Source of the DNA: Paenibacillus sophorae
GTDB taxonomy: Bacteria; Bacillota; Bacilli; Paenibacillales; Paenibacillaceae
Reading direction: 5' to 3'
Length of the DNA stretch: 64,000 nucleotides
NCBI RefSeq assembly: GCF_018966525.1
Contig: NZ_CP076607.1
Span: forward strand, 372,001-436,000
In this document: positions 26,805 through 34,976 of the stretch, piece by piece
How positions within the stretch are numbered: position 1 is the stretch's first letter
How the letters are laid out: the number at the start of each line of letters is the position of its first letter
Program-made: the position numbers and the translations under genes
The notes under the pieces: generated by a model
Databases searched by the model: none
Told to the model about the DNA's origin: nothing
The model's input: the letters and a program-made list of their open reading frames with translations, nothing else

Positions 26805-26858
26805 TATATATCCCATCCTTTTTTGTATTGTTTATTCATTTCTTAATAAATCAATCGA

Positions 26859-27764
26859 TTACTGCAAAACAGCCGGTTTCAACAGCTCCTCCAAACCAAG
26901 GCGATGAACGAATTCAATGCGCAGCTTCTCCGACAGCTCGGTCACTTCGGCAGCGCCGTCGTTCACGAAATCGATGACCGACCGTGCCGGACGGCTTCCA
27001 GCCGGCAGGTTGACGATTCGGGCGACTTCGTCTGCGACCGCTTGCGGATCTGCGTCAGGCGGAGTCAGGGCACTCAAGCGATTCCCTACCTCGTCAAGCA
27101 GGTAGTTAATGCGGTCATAGGCCGCGGAGGTCTGCTCATCCTGCGGATGGCCCGCGCTTGGAAAATGGGATGTCCCTTGCGTAAACGCGCCGGGTACGAC
27201 GAACGATGTTTCGATGCCGAACTTCGCAACTTCGTAAGCCATCGTCTGGGCCAGGGAATCCATTGCTGCTTTGGCGGCTACATAAGGTCCAAGGAACGGC
27301 GGGAAGCCGCCGCGTACGGTCGTGCTGCTGATCCAGAGCAGCAGGCCGGATTGCTGCGCCCGCATGTACGGCAGCGCTGCCCGGTTTACCCTCTGCGTAC
27401 CAAGAACATTCGTATCGAACACCTTGACCATTTCCTCCGGCGAGAACGCTTCGACAACCCCGACAACCAAGTGGCCGGCATTGTGCATAACAACGTCCAA
27501 TCTTCCTTGCTCCTCTACGATCGTCTGCACCGCACGATCTGCGGATTCCTGCGAAAGCACATCCAGCTCCACAGCCTTTAGCTTATAGCCGTTCACTGCG
27601 GCGTAATCATGAAGGGCTTTCGCTTTCGAAGCATTGCGCCCCTCTACGTCACGCATGCTGGCATATACCGTATGACCAGCGGCCGCGAGCGCGCGGGCGG
27701 ATAAATTTCCGATTCCGGTGCCTGCGCCTGTTACGAGTACAACGTTCTGTTTGCTCTGAGTCAT
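26859..27764 (-). CDS. SDR family oxidoreductase
   Basis: This 301-residue SDR has TGAGTGIG, HNAGHLVVG in place of the usual NNAG, SSTTVRGG and YVAAKAAMDS (Y/K catalytic pair), and an extended C-terminal tail of about 60 residues. The start at ATG 27764 lies 9 nt after AAGGAG. It is the first gene of a two-SDR operon driven by a consensus promoter that overlaps a TGACA/TGTCA operator. The TetR-type regulator at 28094-28681 is the likely repressor. Confidence 0.86.
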   Translation of the reverse strand: MTQSKQNVVLVTGAGTGIGNLSARALAAAGHTVYASMRDVEGRNASKAKALHDYAAVNGYKLKAVELDVLSQESADRAVQTIVEEQGRLDVVMHNAGHLVVGVVEAFSPEEMVKVFDTNVLGTQRVNRAALPYMRAQQSGLLLWISSTTVRGGFPPFLGPYVAAKAAMDSLAQTMAYEVAKFGIETSFVVPGAFTQGTSHFPSAGHPQDEQTSAAYDRINYLLDEVGNRLSALTPPDADPQAVADEVARIVNLPAGSRPARSVIDFVNDGAAEVTELSEKLRIEFVHRLGLEELLKPAVLQ

Positions 27765-27847
27765 GTTTAACATCTCCTTTTGGGGATTGGGCTGTGCCCT
27801 ATCGTTCAGCATCTCGTTTGTGTGTTCTTGTTGTTCTTGATGATTTG

Positions 27848-27876
27848 ATTATAGAATGACACAAAACAAATGTCAA
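27848..27876 (-). promoter_or_regulatory. Consensus sigma-A promoter with overlapping palindromic operator (SDR operon)
   Basis: On the minus strand TTGACA (27871-27876) and TATAAT (27848-27853) are separated by exactly 17 bp. An inverted repeat ATGACA-N9-TGTCA (27856-27875) covers the -35 box and most of the spacer, so a bound repressor would block polymerase. A further half-site TTGTCATTTATT lies upstream at 27894-27905. Confidence 0.85.
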
Positions 27877-28030
27877 CTAACAAAATCGTTTTTTTGTCAT
27901 TTATTTATTTGTACGCTGTCCTCAGCCTTTCGCACATTGATTCCAGTGTTGGTGTAACCCTTGAGTAGATGTCTTGAAGCTCCCCAAGTCTCGGCATCCG
28001 CTGCCAAATGCCTTGCCGCCTCCCCAGGAC

Positions 28031-28092
28031 AAAAAAATACGCCTCTTAGAAACAAACATCAGGATAACCTGACCTGTTTCTAAAAGGCGTAA
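28031..28092 (-). terminator. Terminator of the TetR-family gene
   Basis: Long imperfect stem: ACGCCT and TTAGAAACA on one arm match TGTTTCTAA and AGGCGT on the other, followed on the minus strand by TATTTTTTTG. It begins directly after the tetR-type stop codon. The sequence from 27905 to 28030 holds no convincing gene. Confidence 0.88.
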
Positions 28093-28093
28093 T

Positions 28094-28681
28094 TTACTTA
28101 AGTCCGGAAAGAAGCAATCGCCATACCGTATCGAAGTCTTCCTCGATCGTCTCCGACGACCACTCATGAGCATGGGCAGGATGATGAAAGCTTGATGTTG
28201 CCAGGAACACAGCCCTTGAAATGGCATCAGCCGAATCCGGTTTGAATTCGCCCGCCTGCATGCCGCGTTCGATAATCGACGCAATCTGCTTCATCAGGCG
28301 ATTGATATGCATCGTAATCATATCGCCTGTTTCCAGCGTAACGTCTGCATACATGACAAACATCTCAGCATCATCCACCGCATACATCCGCTTCTTCTTT
28401 ATGAGCGTCTCCAGCCATAAGCGCAGTTGCTCCGCAGCGCTCCCCTTAGCCGTATCTGCAATTCCCTCCAAAGGCTCGGCAATGCTTTTGTCCAGCCATC
28501 TCTCCGTAACGGCCTCCCGCAAAGCAGCTTTGCTCGCGAAATGCCGATATAGCGTTCCGTGACTGACTTGAAGAAATTTGGCTATATCTATAACGGAGGT
28601 TTTATCTGGTCCATAACGCCGCAGCACCTGTTCCGCGGCATCCAAAATCGCTTCTTTCGTCAATGGCAATTCATTGGTCAT
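28094..28681 (-). CDS. TetR/AcrR family transcriptional regulator
   Basis: This regulator of about 195 residues has an N-terminal TetR helix-turn-helix: AILDAAEQVLRRYG, then TSVIDIAKFLQVSHGTLYRHFASKA, residues about 10-56. The C-terminal ligand domain is alpha-helical. ATG 28681 is used here; an in-frame TTG at 28696 is possible and neither has a strong ribosome binding site. TTGTCATTTATT occurs both upstream of this gene (28803) and upstream of the SDR operon (27894), which supports control of both by this protein. The ligand is unknown. Confidence 0.86.
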   Translation of the reverse strand: MTNELPLTKEAILDAAEQVLRRYGPDKTSVIDIAKFLQVSHGTLYRHFASKAALREAVTERWLDKSIAEPLEGIADTAKGSAAEQLRLWLETLIKKKRMYAVDDAEMFVMYADVTLETGDMITMHINRLMKQIASIIERGMQAGEFKPDSADAISRAVFLATSSFHHPAHAHEWSSETIEEDFDTVWRLLLSGLK

Positions 28682-28802
28682 ATTACTGAAGAGCAATCGT
28701 TCTTTGTATTAGCGGCTGGCTCATTATTTGATTGCTCGCGCGCCCCCTCTGTTTATTATCATAGCACAAGAAACGGTTAAAACAAATATCAATATCTTTA
28801 TT

Positions 28803-28820
28803 TTGTCATTTATTATGACA
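28803..28820 (-). promoter_or_regulatory. Palindromic operator upstream of the TetR-family gene
   Basis: TTGTCATTTATTATGACA contains TGTCAT-N4-ATGACA, the same half-site as at the SDR promoter. It lies about 120 bp upstream of the regulator and fits autoregulation. A weak promoter TTGTTT-N16-TATGAT is visible just downstream on the minus strand. Confidence 0.65.
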
Positions 28821-28857
28821 GATGATGGCTCATCAGGGTCACTAGATCACTATTACG

Positions 28858-28901
28858 AAAAAAAGAACGCAGGACCGGCGCCCTCGCCCCTGATCCTGCG
28901 T
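28858..28901 (-). terminator. Terminator of the mhq operon
   Basis: ACGCAGGA (28867-28874) pairs with TCCTGCGT (28894-28901). On the minus strand the stem runs into TTCTTTTTTT. It lies about 80 bp after mhqD. Confidence 0.82.
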
Positions 28902-28981
28902 CTTCCTTTATGTTAACGGGTCGCCCTGCACCTATAAGGCGCAGGACCCTCCCGGAATTGCCCGGGCAAGCGCCCGGCGCA

Positions 28982-29593
28982 TTATTTAAAGCTTTGGCCG
29001 TCCAGCCAATCCTTCGCCGCTTCCGCTTCGGCGGCGCTCAGCCGGTGTCCCTGGTTGCTCCAGTGCAGGGTCACGTCCGCTCCCGCACTTGCCAGCAGCT
29101 CATGAAGCTCCTTAGTCTCCGCGGCCTTAACGAGAGGGTCGTTAACTCCAGCTCCGATGAAGACGGAAACGCCGCCTAAAGGCTGAGGAGTGAGCCCGCG
29201 CAGCGGAACCATCGGATGCAGCAGCACCGCGGAAGAAAAAAGGTTTCCGTAATGCAGCAGCAGACTGCCCGCGATATTGGCTCCATTGGAATAGCCGACG
29301 GCCGTAAGCCGGGCCGGATCGAAACCGTATTTTGCCGCCGCCTCATCCAGAAAGGCTTTCACCTCATGTGTACGAGCGATCAGATCGGCTTCGTCGAATA
29401 CGCCTTCCGACAAGCGCCGGAAGAAACGGGGCATCCCGTTCTCCAGCACATTGCCCCGGATACCCAGCAGGGACGAGCCCGGCGACAGCATCTCGGCAAG
29501 CGGCAGCATATCATGCTCATTGCCGCCCGTCCCGTGAAACAGCACTAGCGTCGGCTTGGAGGAATCGGATCCTTGCCGGAAGATATGAATCAT
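28982..29593 (-). CDS. mhqD: MhqD-like alpha/beta hydrolase
   Basis: This 203-residue hydrolase of the phospholipase/carboxylesterase type opens with PTLVLFHGTGGNEHDMLPLA (oxyanion loop). It has the nucleophile serine in GYSNGAN, the Asp in GAGVNDPLV and the His in SNQGHRLS, a complete catalytic triad. Its start overlaps the stop codon of mhqO as ATGA. In Bacillus the homologue belongs to the MhqR regulon, induced by quinones and catechols. Its exact substrate there is not settled. Confidence 0.85.
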   Translation of the reverse strand: MIHIFRQGSDSSKPTLVLFHGTGGNEHDMLPLAEMLSPGSSLLGIRGNVLENGMPRFFRRLSEGVFDEADLIARTHEVKAFLDEAAAKYGFDPARLTAVGYSNGANIAGSLLLHYGNLFSSAVLLHPMVPLRGLTPQPLGGVSVFIGAGVNDPLVKAAETKELHELLASAGADVTLHWSNQGHRLSAAEAEAAKDWLDGQSFK

Positions 29594-30540
29594 TCCGCCT
29601 TCACCTCAATTTCCCGCACTTGAAATGGAGCCAGATTGCGCTCAATCTCCGCCCGGTGCGGCTCATACCATGCCGGGAGCATCAGCTTTTCGCCCAGGTG
29701 ATCCGGATCCTCGTCGTTCGCAAAGCCGGGAGGATCAGTCGCAATCTCGAACAGGATGCCGCCCTCTTCACGGAAGTAGATGGCGTTGAAGTAATTCCGG
29801 TCCTGAACCGGAGTCACATGAAAGCCCCGGCTCTGTACGAAGTCTCTCCACTCCAGCTGCTCCGCATCGTCCTTGGCGCGCCAGGCGATATGGTGCACTG
29901 TACCGCTTCCCCCCGCGCCAAAAGGCAGCGGGTCGGTCTTGATATCGATAATGTTGCCGTACGGCCCCTCCGCTCTGAAGCGCACATAACCGTCTCCTTC
30001 GGCTACTCTTTCAAAGCCGAGCGTATGGACCAGCGTATCTTCCGTGCTCGCCGGATTTATGCTGTACAGCACCGCTCCGCCAAATCCCTTAATGGCATGT
30101 TCTACCGGAATTCCGCCAAACGACCAAGCGCTTAATGGCCCTTCTTCACGCTCCACCAGTTCGACCCGCAGGCCGTCGTAATCAGCCAGGGAAAGATAGG
30201 TCTCCCCAATGCGCTGAACGGTGGTATAGGAGATGCCGTAGGTGTTCAACCGTTCTTCCCAGAATCCAAGCGAACCGGCAGGCACGGCATACGTCGTCAC
30301 GCCGACCATGCCGCTGCCGATTCTACCTTTCCGCCCTATAGGCGAAGGAAAGAACGTGATGATCGTACCCGGCGTACCGCTTTCGTTGCCAAAGTACAGG
30401 TGATAAACCTCCGGCGCGTCGAAATTGACTGTTTTTTTCACCAAACGTAAACCAAGAATGCCTGCATAAAAGTCCGCGTTCCGCTGAGCGTCTTGAACAA
30501 ACGCTGTAATATGATGAATACCTGCTGTTTGAAGTGTCAT
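29590..30540 (-). CDS. mhqO: MhqO-like ring-cleaving dioxygenase (glyoxalase fold)
   Basis: This 316-residue protein has paired VOC/glyoxalase modules. HHITAFVQDAQRNADFYAGILG opens the first and HHIAWRAKDDAEQLEWRDFV the second. The metal ligands are likely the His residues of these two segments and a Glu near IYFREEGGILFEIATDPPGF. It belongs to the MhqO/LinE group of Fe-dependent hydroquinone-type extradiol dioxygenases. The start is ATG 30540, 10 nt after AGGAG; an ATG at 30549 is too close to the site. It sits between mhqP and mhqD in one operon. Confidence 0.88.
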   Translation of the reverse strand: MTLQTAGIHHITAFVQDAQRNADFYAGILGLRLVKKTVNFDAPEVYHLYFGNESGTPGTIITFFPSPIGRKGRIGSGMVGVTTYAVPAGSLGFWEERLNTYGISYTTVQRIGETYLSLADYDGLRVELVEREEGPLSAWSFGGIPVEHAIKGFGGAVLYSINPASTEDTLVHTLGFERVAEGDGYVRFRAEGPYGNIIDIKTDPLPFGAGGSGTVHHIAWRAKDDAEQLEWRDFVQSRGFHVTPVQDRNYFNAIYFREEGGILFEIATDPPGFANDEDPDHLGEKLMLPAWYEPHRAEIERNLAPFQVREIEVKAE

Positions 30541-30586
30541 AATAATCATTCTCCTCTCGGTATTAGAAATTAGAAGGTCAATCGGA

Positions 30587-30982
30587 TTAGAACAACAGAT
30601 GATCCAGTGAAATAGAGCCGGGGCCCGCCAGCGCGACACCCGCCGCCACAACAAGCAACGTCAATGGATATTCATAACCGTTTGCAGTGGCCCAGAAACC
30701 ATTGGATAAATGTACCTTCATCGCTCCGGCCATGGCCAATATCAGCATCAGGGCCCCAACCGGTGTGAACAGCCCTGCCGCGAATAACAATCCGCCTCCA
30801 AGCTCAAGAATTCCAGCCAGCACCGCCATCGCCACACCCGGCTTGATGCCGACCGATTCCATCCATCCGCCTGTTCCCTTCGGGCCGTAGCCTCCGAACC
30901 AACCGAACAGCTTCTGCGCTCCATGACCGATAAAAGCAACACCGATAAACAAACGAATCAACAATAATCCTACACTAACCAT
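30587..30982 (-). CDS. mhqP: DoxX family membrane protein (MhqP-like)
   Basis: This 131-residue protein has four hydrophobic segments and the DoxX start LLIRLFIGVAFIGHGAQKLFGWFGG. The Bacillus homologue MhqP is encoded with mhqO and regulated by MhqR. DoxX proteins are linked to redox or thiol-stress functions, with no agreed mechanism. A MhqR-type box lies 32 bp upstream of its start. Confidence 0.85.
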   Translation of the reverse strand: MVSVGLLLIRLFIGVAFIGHGAQKLFGWFGGYGPKGTGGWMESVGIKPGVAMAVLAGILELGGGLLFAAGLFTPVGALMLILAMAGAMKVHLSNGFWATANGYEYPLTLLVVAAGVALAGPGSISLDHLLF

Positions 30983-31013
30983 TTTTTATTCTCTCCATTC
31001 TCTTGTGTTTAAT

Positions 31014-31031
31014 AATCTTAATCTTAAGATA
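31014..31031. promoter_or_regulatory. MhqR box upstream of mhqP
   Basis: AATCT-TAATCTTA-AGATA matches the MhqR operator layout, TATCT and AGATA arms separated by 8 bp, with one mismatch in the first arm. It lies in the 85-bp gap between mhqR and mhqP, so mhqPOD has its own control site. Confidence 0.72.
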
Positions 31032-31067
31032 TTTGGCAAAAATTTATGGGGCTTCCCGGCAATTAAG

Positions 31068-31544
31068 CTAGGAACCGGCCCCTTTACCAAGCAGTTTCAA
31101 CCATTCGGTCGCCTGCTCCTTCTCCTCCGTGTTCAGTCCGCCCATCATTCTGTGAAGCATCGCTACATGCTTCGGAAAAATTTCGTCGAACAGCTTCCGG
31201 CCCTCCTCAGTAATCTCCGCGTAAGTCACGCGGCGGTCCTCACTGCAGGGGACGCGCTTCAGCAGCCCCTTCTTCTCCAGCTTGTCGATGTTGTAGGTGA
31301 TGCTCCCGCTGGTGACCAGAATCTTCTCTCCGATCTGCTGCAGCGGAATGCGGGTTCTGTGATAGAGCACCTCAAGCACCATAAACTCGGCGGAGGACAG
31401 CCCGTAGGTCTTCATATCCTTGACCGCCCGGTCCATCAGACTCCGGTAAGCCTTGGACAGCACCACGAATAACTTCAACGATGCCGCTTCATCCTTGCCG
31501 TGTACATCTCCGGCTATGATCAGTTCCTCTTTCGGTCCGCTCAT
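31068..31544 (-). CDS. mhqR: MarR-family repressor MhqR
   Basis: This 158-residue winged-helix regulator shows the MarR core: LSSAEFMVLEVLYHRTRIPLQ, IGEKILVTSGSITYNIDKLEKKGLLKR and the wing RVPCSEDRRVTYAEIT. Bacillus MhqR represses quinone-resistance genes and is released by quinones and catechols. The start at ATG 31544 follows GGAGGTGAT by 5 nt; ATGs at 31559 and 31568 lie before this site. It is divergent from nothing and heads the mhqPOD genes, with one box upstream of itself and one before mhqP. The single Cys in VPCSED lies in the wing. Confidence 0.87.
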   Translation of the reverse strand: MSGPKEELIIAGDVHGKDEAASLKLFVVLSKAYRSLMDRAVKDMKTYGLSSAEFMVLEVLYHRTRIPLQQIGEKILVTSGSITYNIDKLEKKGLLKRVPCSEDRRVTYAEITEEGRKLFDEIFPKHVAMLHRMMGGLNTEEKEQATEWLKLLGKGAGS

Positions 31545-31577
31545 TTCAATCACCTCCATGTTCACCAAGTTGTCTTT

Positions 31578-31603
31578 AAGATAATTATCTTTAAGTTAAG
31601 ATA
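31578..31603. promoter_or_regulatory. MhqR box and overlapping palindrome upstream of mhqR
   Basis: TATCT-TTAAGTTA-AGATA (31586-31603) has the TATCT-N8-AGATA layout described for Bacillus MhqR. It overlaps a perfect palindrome AAGATAATTATCTT at 31578-31591. The position, about 40 bp before the mhqR start, fits autoregulation. Confidence 0.75.
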
Positions 31604-31757
31604 AATATACATCCTTATTTTTATTTTGTCAACACTCTCTGCAAAATAAACCTGAGGCGCTTTATACATAGGCTGGGAAATTGACCTGACCCCCAAAAGG
31701 GCGTATCCTTTTCTTTGCGAAAAAAAGATGTTTTCTATATATAAGGAGGCCTGCGCG

Positions 31758-32465
31758 GTGACTTCCCGCTTTGACCCCGGCCATGCCGGAGAACAAGATT
31801 TATCCAAGCCAGGACAAGCCCTCCCGGGCGTCCTGATTGTGACCGCCGTGGAAGCCGAGGCGGAGGCCGTCCGGCGCGGTCTCGGCGGCGCGGACGGGTT
31901 CACCGTCATCGCCGCGGGCGCGGGCCCTGCCGCCGCGGCGGCCGGAACCGCCGCTGCCCTTGCAGCCGGCTCCTACGGCTGCGTCGTCAGCGCCGGGATC
32001 GGCGGCGGCTTCCCCGGCAGGGCGGCGCTCGGCTCGCTGGTCGTTGCCAGCGAGCTCGTCCATGCCGACCTCGGGGCCGAGACGCCCGAGGGCTTCCGCA
32101 GCGCGGCCGAGCTCGGCTTCGGCCGCACGCTGTACCCGGCCGACCCGGGCCGGGCAGCGAGGCTCGCCGCCGGACTTGCGGCGGCGGGGCTTGACGTGAG
32201 CACGGGACCGGTGCTCACCGTCTCGGCGGCGACCGGCTCCGCGGAGACGGCCGCCGCCCTCGCGGCGCGCGTGCCTGGCGCAGCCGCCGAGGCTATGGAA
32301 GGCTGCGGGGTCGCCGCAGCCGCCCTGGCGCTGAATCTCCCGGTGCTGGAGATTCGCGCGATCTCGAACCCGGTCGGTCCCCGCGACCGGGACGCCTGGC
32401 AGATCGGCGAGGCGCTGGAAGCGCTCGCCGCCGCCGGGCCCATCCTATCGGAGGTGCTGAAATGA
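31758..32465 (+). CDS. mqnB: Futalosine hydrolase MqnB
   Basis: This 235-residue nucleosidase of the phosphorylase/MTAN fold has GVLIVTAVEAEAEAV at the start, a glycine-rich GIGGGFPGRA loop and AMEGCGVAAAAL, which holds the purine/ribose-contact Glu. Then comes EIRAISNPVGPRDRDAW. MqnB removes hypoxanthine from futalosine in the alternative menaquinone pathway. The start is GTG 31758, 8 nt after AAGGAGG. It overlaps mqnD as ATGA. Its GC content is markedly higher than its neighbours' (by eye above 70%). Confidence 0.88.
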   Translation: MTSRFDPGHAGEQDLSKPGQALPGVLIVTAVEAEAEAVRRGLGGADGFTVIAAGAGPAAAAAGTAAALAAGSYGCVVSAGIGGGFPGRAALGSLVVASELVHADLGAETPEGFRSAAELGFGRTLYPADPGRAARLAAGLAAAGLDVSTGPVLTVSAATGSAETAAALAARVPGAAAEAMEGCGVAAAALALNLPVLEIRAISNPVGPRDRDAWQIGEALEALAAAGPILSEVLK

Positions 32466-33310
32466 CCGCAGAACTAAATATTGCTTACTCGCCCTGCCCC
32501 AACGATACGTTTGTCTTTCACGCCTGGGCGCATGGGCTGGTGCCGAGTGCGCCGAAGCTGAATGTTACCTACGCCGACATCGACATTACGAACAGTCTCG
32601 CCGCAGACGGCACAGGCCCTGAACTGTTGAAAATCTCTTATGCCGCCCTTCCTTGGACGCTGGACCGGTATAAGCTGCTGCCCTGCGGCGGCGCGCTTGG
32701 CCGGGGCTGCGGTCCGCTGCTGCTGACCAAGGGCGGACCGCAGGACGCCAGCACGTCGGCGCTGTCCGGCCGCTGCGTCGCCGTGCCCAGCGAGCGCTCA
32801 ACCGCCTACCTGCTGTTTCGGCTGTGGGCTGCGCAGCAGGTGCCGGGAGGCGTTGGCGAAATCGTCGTCATGCCTTTTCATGAGATTATGCCTGCCGTAC
32901 GGGACGGCAAAATCGACGCCGGACTCGTCATCCACGAAGCCCGCTTCACCTATACCTCTTACGGGCTTCACATGCTGGTTGACCTTGGAAGCTGGTGGGA
33001 GAGCGACACGGGACTTCCTATCCCACTCGGCGCAATTATTGCCCGCCGCGACCTCGATACGGACGCCATCAGCGGCTGGATTCGCACCTCTCTCCGGCAC
33101 GCCTGGGGCAACCCGGAATCTTCGCGGGAATATGTGCTCAGCCATGCCCAAGAGCTGTCTCCGCAGGTGGCCAAGTCGCATATCGATCTGTATGTGAATG
33201 ACTTTACGATGGATCTGGGCGAGAGCGGCTACGCCGCCATATCGGCCCTGCTGGACCGCGCGGCGGGTGAAGGGCTCGTCCCCCCAATCGATCCTGCGCT
33301 GCTGCGTTAA
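32462..33310 (+). CDS. mqnD: 1,4-dihydroxy-6-naphthoate synthase MqnD
   Basis: This 282-residue protein resembles periplasmic-binding folds but is cytosolic. It opens with LNIAYSPCPNDTFVFHAWAHG, the MqnD signature, and has ISYAALPWTLDRYKLLPCG and VIHEARFTYTSYGL, which contribute active-site residues. MqnD converts the cyclic futalosine product into 1,4-dihydroxy-6-naphthoate. It is translationally coupled to mqnB. mqnA and mqnC are not in the window and must lie elsewhere if the route is complete. Confidence 0.9.
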   Translation: MTAELNIAYSPCPNDTFVFHAWAHGLVPSAPKLNVTYADIDITNSLAADGTGPELLKISYAALPWTLDRYKLLPCGGALGRGCGPLLLTKGGPQDASTSALSGRCVAVPSERSTAYLLFRLWAAQQVPGGVGEIVVMPFHEIMPAVRDGKIDAGLVIHEARFTYTSYGLHMLVDLGSWWESDTGLPIPLGAIIARRDLDTDAISGWIRTSLRHAWGNPESSREYVLSHAQELSPQVAKSHIDLYVNDFTMDLGESGYAAISALLDRAAGEGLVPPIDPALLR

Positions 33311-33336
33311 CTGCACAGCAGCCGCCAAACCGCAAG

Positions 33337-33379
33337 TCCCCCCGGGATGCTTTCTGTCTGAAGCGCTCCGGGGATTTTT
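33337..33379 (+). terminator. Terminator of mqnBD
   Basis: A CCCCGG stem pairs with CCGGGG, extended by weaker inner pairs, and is followed by ATTTTTG, starting 27 bp after the mqnD stop codon. The rest of the gap to 33519 shows no gene. Confidence 0.75.
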
Positions 33380-33519
33380 GCGTAAACAAGCTTCCTGCCG
33401 TTTATACCATTACCATTGCTCCCCATTCTTCCTCCATGCGCTTTCAGCCCCCGGCATTATGGCTCAGGGATTTTTTACGAATCCGCCTTATATAACGATC
33501 CGCATCACCTTAGTTCCTT

Positions 33520-33957
33520 TCAGATACTGTCACTCAAAGATAATTTTACTAAGGCTTGGTTATATAATTCTGGTTGGATTGCTGGATAGGTCAAATCTCG
33601 CGGTAATCCCTTCATAAAACACACTTGTCCTATCTCACTTTCTCGTGGCAGGTGGCCAATTTCTTTGACTTCCGAATAATACAAACCGCCATAAGTTTCC
33701 TCGCCATTTGCATCTTTAACTGAATAGACACATAGGGGGATCAGACTATAAGATTGAACTCCAGTTTCTTCAACAAGCTCACGCCTGGCTGTTTCATCAA
33801 TGGCTTCACACGGTTCCCTTTTTCCCCTTGGGATCTCCCAAGTATCTCGTTCCCTATGTTTCACATAGATCCATTCGCTCTCATATTCCGCAAAAATCAC
33901 AGCATATTTCAATCTCGCATCATCAATCGTATTCAAGTCATAAAAGGTTACTTGCAT
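33520..33957 (-). CDS. Nudix hydrolase
   Basis: This 145-residue protein has a complete Nudix box: a Gly, five residues, Glu (GKREPCE), then RRELVEETGV, at residues about 46-68. It therefore should hydrolyse a nucleoside diphosphate linked to another moiety. The start is ATG 33957 behind AAAGGGG. It is the last gene of the minus-strand run in the AT-rich accessory region. No cassette-type repeat follows it. The substrate is unknown. Confidence 0.88.
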   Translation of the reverse strand: MQVTFYDLNTIDDARLKYAVIFAEYESEWIYVKHRERDTWEIPRGKREPCEAIDETARRELVEETGVQSYSLIPLCVYSVKDANGEETYGGLYYSEVKEIGHLPRESEIGQVCFMKGLPRDLTYPAIQPELYNQALVKLSLSDSI

Positions 33958-33970
33958 AAAGATCCCCTTT

Positions 33971-34330
33971 CTAGTTTCCCAAGTCGAGCAAGTACTGGAA
34001 TTGCCAATTACGTTCCTTGGCGGTGTTAGCTCCAGCATCAGAGGGGGCGGCGGCGCGAGCTGCAGCTTGATTGGTATCACGAGCAGCGGCGTGGGCGGAA
34101 AATGCGGCAGTACGAGCTTCGCTCATCGCGATTTCACCACGCGCACAGGCACGCCCTGCTTCGATAGCTTTTCGAGGTCGGCAATCCTTAGGGTACTTCT
34201 CCTCAAAATATGGGAGTACATGCTCGGCGCAGTCAGCAACCCAGGGCACCAAAGTCCTCTGATCCCACCTACTCGGAAGCTCTGCTATCGACTTACTTAT
34301 TTTTGTATCGACAAATTTGGCTGCTTCCAT
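33971..34330 (-). CDS. Putative immunity-like small protein
   Basis: This 119-residue acidic/Ala-rich helical protein shows the pattern DCRPRKAIEAGRACARGEI and AARTAAFSAHAAARDTNQAA, which I associate with proteins annotated as putative immunity proteins (Imm-5-like). The start at ATG 34330 follows AAGGAG by 7 nt; longer in-frame starts at 34357 and 34435 lack a good site. No toxin gene is visible next to it, so the immunity label is weak. Confidence 0.6.
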   Translation of the reverse strand: MEAAKFVDTKISKSIAELPSRWDQRTLVPWVADCAEHVLPYFEEKYPKDCRPRKAIEAGRACARGEIAMSEARTAAFSAHAAARDTNQAAARAAAPSDAGANTAKERNWQFQYLLDLGN

Positions 34331-34362
34331 TCCAATTCTCCTTACAGCTAAAGTCATATCCA

Positions 34363-34908
34363 CTACACATCTGTTTTTCCAGGTTTCCAGCCTGTTTCTT
34401 GCGACCAAATGTGGGCTTTCTGCAAAATATCCCATACGATCGGACCTTTTCCTTCAACATACTTCGGCCGGTCGTTCTTAAAAAGGTTCATCAGTCGATG
34501 TTTTTCTTGAATATATCGTTGACGATCTTCAGAAGAATGGCGAAGGTAATCTCGAAAAAGCAATGTCAATTGCTCTGAATAACTCCCTGCCTGTCTAACA
34601 TGAATATGAATCCTTCTATTACCTGGTACCTCGCGAAAATACTTTTTAGTTCTATCCGGATTCTCTGGTCTTAGTTCAAATCCATTTTTCTCAATCAACC
34701 ATTTGTAACTGGCCTCATCCTCAATATTTTCGACTGAAATCTGAATGTCAATAATAGGTTTGGCATCCATACCTATAATGGAAGTTGAACCGACATGATC
34801 AATTCGAATGGCCCGTTCCCCTAATGAGTGTCTTAGCTTTAATCCAATTTCAAGAAAAAGATCTCTCCATTCAGCATCAAATGGGGCTATCCGCCACTGA
34901 TCTTCCAT
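34363..34908 (-). CDS. GrpB family protein (UPF0157)
   Basis: This 181-residue protein carries the GrpB/UPF0157 nucleotidyltransferase-like signature IDHVGSTSIIGMDAKPIIDI, followed by a central NRRIHIHVRQAGS strand. GrpB proteins are related to the nucleotidyltransferase superfamily; biochemical function is poorly defined. ATG 34908 has AAGGAGG 7 nt upstream and is preferred over 34935. It follows the hypothetical gene at 34977-35552 and its truncated repeat element. Confidence 0.88.
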   Translation of the reverse strand: MEDQWRIAPFDAEWRDLFLEIGLKLRHSLGERAIRIDHVGSTSIIGMDAKPIIDIQISVENIEDEASYKWLIEKNGFELRPENPDRTKKYFREVPGNRRIHIHVRQAGSYSEQLTLLFRDYLRHSSEDRQRYIQEKHRLMNLFKNDRPKYVEGKGPIVWDILQKAHIWSQETGWKPGKTDV

Positions 34909-34950
34909 AATCAGCCTCCTTTGAGTCATCCTCAATATATAAATATAAGA

Positions 34951-34968
34951 GTGAATACGGTGTTATAC
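34951..34968 (-). repeat. Truncated cassette-type repeat (element a)
   Basis: On the minus strand the sequence reads TATAACACCGTATTCAC, the conserved gene-proximal end seen in four other elements of this island. It starts 9 bp after the stop codon of the hypothetical gene at 34977. The remaining part of an element is not recognisable before the next gene begins. Confidence 0.6.
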
Positions 34969-34976
34969 GAAGGATT

